The translations under genes were made by a program, and so were the position numbers. From NCBI GenBank assembly GCA_016291895.1, contig JAEEZO010000053.1, positions 1 to 26,165 on the forward strand: a DNA stretch of 26,165 nucleotides, given 5' to 3'. Positions 22,682-26,165 of this stretch are shown here, piece after piece; within the stretch, counting starts at the first letter, position 1; every line of letters begins with the position of its first letter. The stretch is from Caryophanales bacterium. Lineage in GTDB: Bacteria; Bacillota_I; Bacilli_A; RF39; UBA660. The notes below the pieces were generated by a model that was not told where the DNA came from, searched no databases, and saw nothing but the letters and a program-made list of their open reading frames with translations.

Positions 22682-23623
22682 ATGAAAAAGAAAATATTGT
22701 TTATGACATTATTGTTTATGTCATTTCTAGTGTTTGTTGAAACTGTTAAAGCTGATGCTCCATTAAAATCAGGTTTATCTAAAGGAAATGCACGATCAGG
22801 TTATTATGATGAAAGTGATATGAAGATTACTGCTAAGCAAGGAGATTCATTTAAAGTTTATTTTTATTATGATAATTGGGATAATGAATGCTATAACTAT
22901 TACCATCAAGATGATACTATTGATTATTGTGAATTTGACCTCGAATATGGTAATCTCGGATTATTATATAGCGAAGGACTTGAATTTGTAAAAATACAAG
23001 CAGCTAATAATAATGTTCCAAGGAATTTAAACATTTATAATGATTATGTTACCGAACATGTAATTAAAGGTTATAATGCTTTAACTGTAGATTTTAGTCC
23101 AAATGGTCTTGATGAATTAGATGAGCCATATAGAGTTGAACATGGAATAACAAAAATATTAGAAATTGAATTTAAAGTAGTAAATACTGCAAAAGATGAT
23201 ACTTATTATATTATCCCATACCATATTAACGATTCTTTAATAACTCGTTCTGATGATGAAAATGATTTTGAATCATTCAATTCAGGTGGATATATGAATA
23301 TAGATGATGGCATTGACGTAGTAGTAGGAACTGGTGAGGCAACAGGAAAGAGACTTGTTTCCCCTAGTGCTGTTAAAAATAGTACTTATATTATTGGAAC
23401 AAAAATGTTTACTAGAGATGGTAGTGAAAAGTTTAATGGTATATTAACAACTAAAAATATAATGGAAGCATCAAAAACTATTGATAGTAAAGAAATGGAT
23501 GATATGGTTATCTATTATAAAAATGCATATGGTAATTGGATTGAGGCTATAAGTAACAAACCAATAACACCACCAAGTAATTTTGAAATACAATATATTG
23601 ATAATATTCCCGTTGGAAATTAA
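22682..23623 (+). CDS. Secreted protein of unknown function (313 aa)
   Basis: A cleavable signal peptide (about 1-24, ending FVETVKA/DAP) starts this 313-residue protein, the third gene of the surface operon, one base after the 109-aa gene. The mature N-terminal part (about 45-185) looks like a beta-sandwich (MKITAKQGDSFKVYFYYDN ... ILEIEFKVVN), possibly cohesin/Ig-like, with Cys70 and Cys83 placed to form a disulfide. The C-terminal part (about 228-313: TYIIGTKMFTRDG, GILTTKNIMEASKTI, DDMVIYYKNAYGNWIEA) looks like a separate small domain I cannot name. No membrane segment or sorting signal is seen, so it is released or held by its operon partners. No clear terminator follows. Confidence 0.85.
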   Translation: MKKKILFMTLLFMSFLVFVETVKADAPLKSGLSKGNARSGYYDESDMKITAKQGDSFKVYFYYDNWDNECYNYYHQDDTIDYCEFDLEYGNLGLLYSEGLEFVKIQAANNNVPRNLNIYNDYVTEHVIKGYNALTVDFSPNGLDELDEPYRVEHGITKILEIEFKVVNTAKDDTYYIIPYHINDSLITRSDDENDFESFNSGGYMNIDDGIDVVVGTGEATGKRLVSPSAVKNSTYIIGTKMFTRDGSEKFNGILTTKNIMEASKTIDSKEMDDMVIYYKNAYGNWIEAISNKPITPPSNFEIQYIDNIPVGN

Positions 23624-23632
23624 AAAAAACAC

Positions 23633-23661
23633 TTGATTTATTTAATAAATTAAGATATCAT
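23633..23661 (+). promoter_or_regulatory. Promoter of rpsO
   Basis: TTGATT (23633-23638), a 17-nt spacer, TATCAT (23656-23661). The -35 and most of the spacer sit in an imperfect palindrome (23632-23654, CTTGATTTATT / AATAAATTAAG). Predicted +1 near 23668. Confidence 0.7.
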
Positions 23662-23667
23662 TATATT

Positions 23668-23745
23668 GCTACTGATTCGTAGTTATTAGATACCTCAATC
23701 GGTAACTCCGAATTTGGTGAATATAGAGATTAGGAGGGATAATTT
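23668..23745 (+). promoter_or_regulatory. Structured rpsO leader, candidate S15 autoregulatory element
   Basis: CTAC/GTAG (23669-23672 / 23679-23682) and TCGG/CCGA (23699-23702 / 23708-23711) can form hairpins. CCTCAATC (23693-23700) can instead pair with GATT and GAGG (23728-23731, 23734-23737), with a 2-nt bulge, covering the AGGAGG ribosome site. S15 is known to repress its own mRNA through phylum-specific leader folds, so a translational switch is plausible. The pairing is read by eye. Confidence 0.6.
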
Positions 23746-24015
23746 ATGGCTTTAACAAAAGAAAAGAAGACAGAAATTATTAAAAAGTATCAATTAGATG
23801 ATAAAGATACTGGTTCTGTTGAAGTTCAAGTAGCTTTATTAACTGAAAGAATAAACGATTTAAACGAACATCTTAAAGTTCATAAACATGACTATCATTC
23901 TAATAGAGGATTATTAAAGATGGTTGGTCAAAGAAAGAGTTTATTAAGTTATTTAGCTAACACTGATGTTCAAAGATATCGTGAACTTGTTAAAAAATTA
24001 GGATTAAGAAAATAG
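23746..24015 (+). CDS. rpsO: 30S ribosomal protein S15
   Basis: S15 binds the central domain of 16S rRNA early in 30S assembly and contributes to a bridge to the 50S subunit. The 89 residues match the standard length and sequence: an N-terminal helix [19 protein letters not shown], then [19 protein letters not shown] (about 26-44), [20 protein letters not shown] with the rRNA-contacting His and Arg, and [20 protein letters not shown]. The ribosome site is AGGAGG, 8 nt before the ATG. It precedes pnp, the widely conserved rpsO-pnp order, with a terminator between them so that pnp expression may depend on read-through. Confidence 0.98.
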   Translation: MALTKEKKTEIIKKYQLDDKDTGSVEVQVALLTERINDLNEHLKVHKHDYHSNRGLLKMVGQRKSLLSYLANTDVQRYRELVKKLGLRK

Positions 24016-24040
24016 ACACTTTTTTGGTGTCTATTTTTTT
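24009..24040 (+). terminator. Terminator between rpsO and pnp
   Basis: AATAGACAC (24011-24019) / GTGTCTATT (24027-24035), a 7-nt loop, T-run to 24040. The rpsO TAG stop is in the left arm. Confidence 0.9.
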
Positions 24041-24063
24041 CAAAATACGAAAAGGAGAATGGA

Positions 24064-26165
24064 ATGGAGAAGAGAGTATTTGAAAAAGACTTCCGTGGAA
24101 GAAAATTAGTAGTTGAACACGGAGAACTTGCTAAACAAGCCCATGGTGCTGTATTAGTAAGATATGGAGATACCGTTATTTTATCAACGGTAGTTGTTAG
24201 TAAAACAGCTAATGTTTTATCTGACTTTTTCCCATTAATGGTACTATATCAAGAGAAATTATATTCTGTTGGTAAAATACCTGGTGGATTTATTAAGAGG
24301 GAAGGCCGCCCAACAGACGCTGCAACACTTGCTGCACGTATGATTGATAGACCAATGCGTCCAATGTTCCCAGAAGATTTTAGAAATGAAGTACAAGTTG
24401 TTAATACAGTATTATCAGTAGATACTGATAATTCACCAGAATTAACAGCAATGTTTGGATCAAGCTTAGCAACTAGTATTAGTAAAATACCATTTGATGG
24501 CCCAATCGCTGGTGTTAAAGTAGGACGTGTAAATGGAGAATTTATTATTAACCCTACACCAGATGAACTTGAAGTTAGTGATATTGATTTAACAGTAGCT
24601 GGTACTAAGAAAGCTATTAACATGGTTGAAGCAGGTAGTAAAGAAGTATCTGAAGAAGATATGTTAGAAGCTCTAATGTTCGGTCATGAAGCTGTTAAAG
24701 AATTATGTGAATTCCAAGAAGAAATCATCAATGAAATTGGCGAAGAAAAAATGGAATATGAACATCTTGAATTTGAAGATGAATTAGTAAATGAAATTAA
24801 AGAATTAGCTAGCGATAAATTAGATGCTGCAATGAGAATTAAAGAAAAACTTGAAAAATATGCAGCTATTGATGCCGTTAAAGAAGAAGTAGTAGCTAAA
24901 TATGAAGAAGAAAATAAAGATAAACTTGAAGCAGAAGATTTAAATATCTTACTTACTAAAGTTAAACTTATTCTTGAACAAATTGAATATGATATCTTTA
25001 GAAGTATAACTGTTAATGAGAAAACAAGAAGTGATGGTAGAGCTATGGATGAGATTCGTCCATTAAGTACAGCTATTGATTTACTTCCAAGAACTCATGG
25101 TAGTGCTTTATTTACTCGTGGTGAAACTCAAGCTTTAGCTGTTACAACATTAGGTGCTTTAAATGAAAACCAAATTTTAGATGGTTTATCACTTGAGACT
25201 GAAAAAAGATTTATGTTACATTATAATTTCCCAGCATTTAGTGTTGGTGAAACAGGTCGTTATGGTTCTCCTGGTCGTCGTGAAATTGGTCATGGTGCTT
25301 TAGGTGAGAGATGTTTATCACAAGTTATGCCAAGTGAAGAAGAATTCCCTTATACAGTACGTGTTGTATCTGAAATTCTTGAATCAAATGGTTCTAGTTC
25401 ACAAGCTACAATTTGTGCTGGATGTATGTCATTAATGGCAGCAGGTGTTCCATTAAAAGCTCCAGTAGCTGGTATTGCAATGGGATTAATTACATCTAAA
25501 GATGGTAGTGATTATACAATTTTAACTGATATTCAAGGTATGGAAGATCATCTTGGTGATATGGACTTTAAAGTTGGTGGTACAAGAGAAGGTATTTGTT
25601 CATTACAAATGGATATCAAGATTAAAGGTATTACTAAAGAAATTCTAAAAGAAGCTTTAGCTCAAGCTAAAAAAGCTCGTATGGAAATATTAGATGTAAT
25701 GGAAGCTCAAATTGCTGAACCACGTCCTGATGTATCAGAATATGCTCCTAAGATGTTAACATTTACAATTAATCCAGATAAGATTAAAGATGTTATCGGT
25801 AAAGGTGGAGAAACAATCACTAAGATTATTTGTGATACAAGTAACGTTGAATCTGTTAATGATGTTCGCGCTGTTAAGATTGAAATCGAAGATGATGGTC
25901 GTGTAATGATTTATCATATGGATAGAGATGTAATTAATAAAGCTGCTGAAATGATTAAAGATTTAACAAGAGAAGTAGAAGAAGGACAAATTTATCCTGC
26001 TAAAGTTGTTAAGATTGAAGACTTTGGATGCTTTGTACAAGTATGGCCAGGATGTGAAGGTTTAGTACATATATCTAAATTATCAAAAGATAGAGTAGAT
26101 AAGGTAGAAGATGTAGTGTCACTTGGAGATGAAATACTAGTTAAAGCAATTGGCACTGATAAAAA
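24064..26165 (+). CDS. pnp: Polyribonucleotide nucleotidyltransferase (PNPase), 3' end cut by the window
   Basis: PNPase is the trimeric phosphorolytic 3'-5' exoribonuclease of mRNA decay. The frame is open from ATG 24064 to the window edge (700 complete codons). Parts in order: first RNase PH-like core (about 1-230, with [20 protein letters not shown]), the helical linker (about 235-310), second RNase PH core (about 315-550, with [16 protein letters not shown] and [12 protein letters not shown] near the active site), KH domain ([12 protein letters not shown]) and S1 domain ([20 protein letters not shown]). The start has AAAGGAG 6 nt upstream; another ATG at 24059 is in a wrong frame. No promoter is obvious in the 23-nt gap after the rpsO terminator, so read-through or an unseen promoter is needed. 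Confidence 0.97.
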   Translation, partial: MEKRVFEKDFRGRKLVVEHGELAKQAHGAVLVRYGDTVILSTVVVSKTANVLSDFFPLMVLYQEKLYSVGKIPGGFIKREGRPTDAATLAARMIDRPMRPMFPEDFRNEVQVVNTVLSVDTDNSPELTAMFGSSLATSISKIPFDGPIAGVKVGRVNGEFIINPTPDELEVSDIDLTVAGTKKAINMVEAGSKEVSEEDMLEALMFGHEAVKELCEFQEEIINEIGEEKMEYEHLEFEDELVNEIKELASDKLDAAMRIKEKLEKYAAIDAVKEEVVAKYEEENKDKLEAEDLNILLTKVKLILEQIEYDIFRSITVNEKTRSDGRAMDEIRPLSTAIDLLPRTHGSALFTRGETQALAVTTLGALNENQILDGLSLETEKRFMLHYNFPAFSVGETGRYGSPGRREIGHGALGERCLSQVMPSEEEFPYTVRVVSEILESNGSSSQATICAGCMSLMAAGVPLKAPVAGIAMGLITSKDGSDYTILTDIQGMEDHLGDMDFKVGGTREGICSLQMDIKIKGITKEILKEALAQAKKARMEILDVMEAQIAEPRPDVSEYAPKMLTFTINPDKIKDVIGKGGETITKIICDTSNVESVNDVRAVKIEIEDDGRVMIYHMDRDVINKAAEMIKDLTREVEEGQIYPAKVVKIEDFGCFVQVWPGCEGLVHISKLSKDRVDKVEDVVSLGDEILVKAIGTDK

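Noticed and set aside
23632..23654. Palindrome CTTGATTTATT / AATAAATTAAG as a terminator for the surface operon
   Set aside because: No T-run follows it on the + strand, and it overlaps a good rpsO promoter; the A-T palindrome may be chance or an operator.
24249..24623. 124-codon open frame on - inside pnp
   Set aside because: It is a shadow of the PNPase reading frame; the + strand protein is unmistakable over the same bases.
1..26165. Translation table 4 (TGA = Trp)
   Set aside because: All genes are complete without reading TGA and Trp is TGG everywhere; the sequence shows avoidance of TGA, not its use as a sense codon.

Overview
The window is a compact, very AT-rich stretch of a Gram-positive (Bacillota) chromosome read with the standard bacterial code. 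Trp is TGG throughout and stops are TAA or TAG. Gene content (ruvAB-queA, cca, ftsY-ylxM, ffh, RNase HIII, a T-box in front of aspS, a PDZ-Lon protease, rmuC, rpsO-pnp) fits an uncultured gut-type member of class Bacilli (Erysipelotrichia/RF39-like). That placement is inference; the sequence alone does not name a genus. Nearly every gene is on the + strand; only RNase HIII is on the - strand.

Layout. 1-168 is the tail of a gene running in from the left. 229-4027 is a Holliday-junction, queuosine and transporter operon (ruvA, ruvB, queA, AI-2E-family permease). 4082-5660 is a two-gene unit of unknown function: a 56-aa acidic protein overlapping a 471-aa protein. 5747-7389 is cca-apt. 7465-12261 is ftsY-ylxM followed by a HerA-like ATPase and a secreted, membrane-anchored cadherin-like protein. 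12306-13978 is ffh plus a 118-aa unknown. 14086-14198 is a small membrane peptide gene that looks frameshifted. rnhC (-) and aspS (+, behind a T-box with an Asp GAC specifier) diverge from 15184-15475. 17268-20010 holds a lone pseudopilin, a PDZ-Lon protease and rmuC. 20082-20771 is an ankyrin-like gene behind an unusual promoter/inverted repeat. 21015-23623 is a three-gene cell-surface operon: an InlB-type repeat protein, a small anchored protein sharing its C-terminal module, and a secreted protein. rpsO with a structured leader and the first 700 codons of pnp close the window.

Genome architecture is the most striking feature. Within operons, five junctions use a TAG stop that is itself the first part of the Shine-Dalgarno sequence, with the next ATG 7-8 nt later. 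Between operons, the terminator hairpin begins in or within a few bases of the stop codon. The next -10 box then sits only 15-18 nt before the start codon, so predicted transcripts begin at or next to the Shine-Dalgarno sequence. The clearest long leaders, aspS and rpsO, are also the two with recognisable regulatory RNA. TGA is not used as a stop by any of the 25 gene ends seen.

The housekeeping genes cover recombination (RuvAB, RmuC), tRNA maturation and charging (QueA, CCA enzyme, AspRS), protein targeting (FtsY, YlxM, Ffh), RNA turnover (PNPase, RNase HIII) and purine salvage (Apt). The less familiar material, and the best candidates for undescribed biology, is the 56/471-aa pair, the HerA-ATPase/cadherin-like pair inside the SRP gene neighbourhood, the surface operon with its duplicated SPDR-LKV module, and the ankyrin-gene promoter hairpin.
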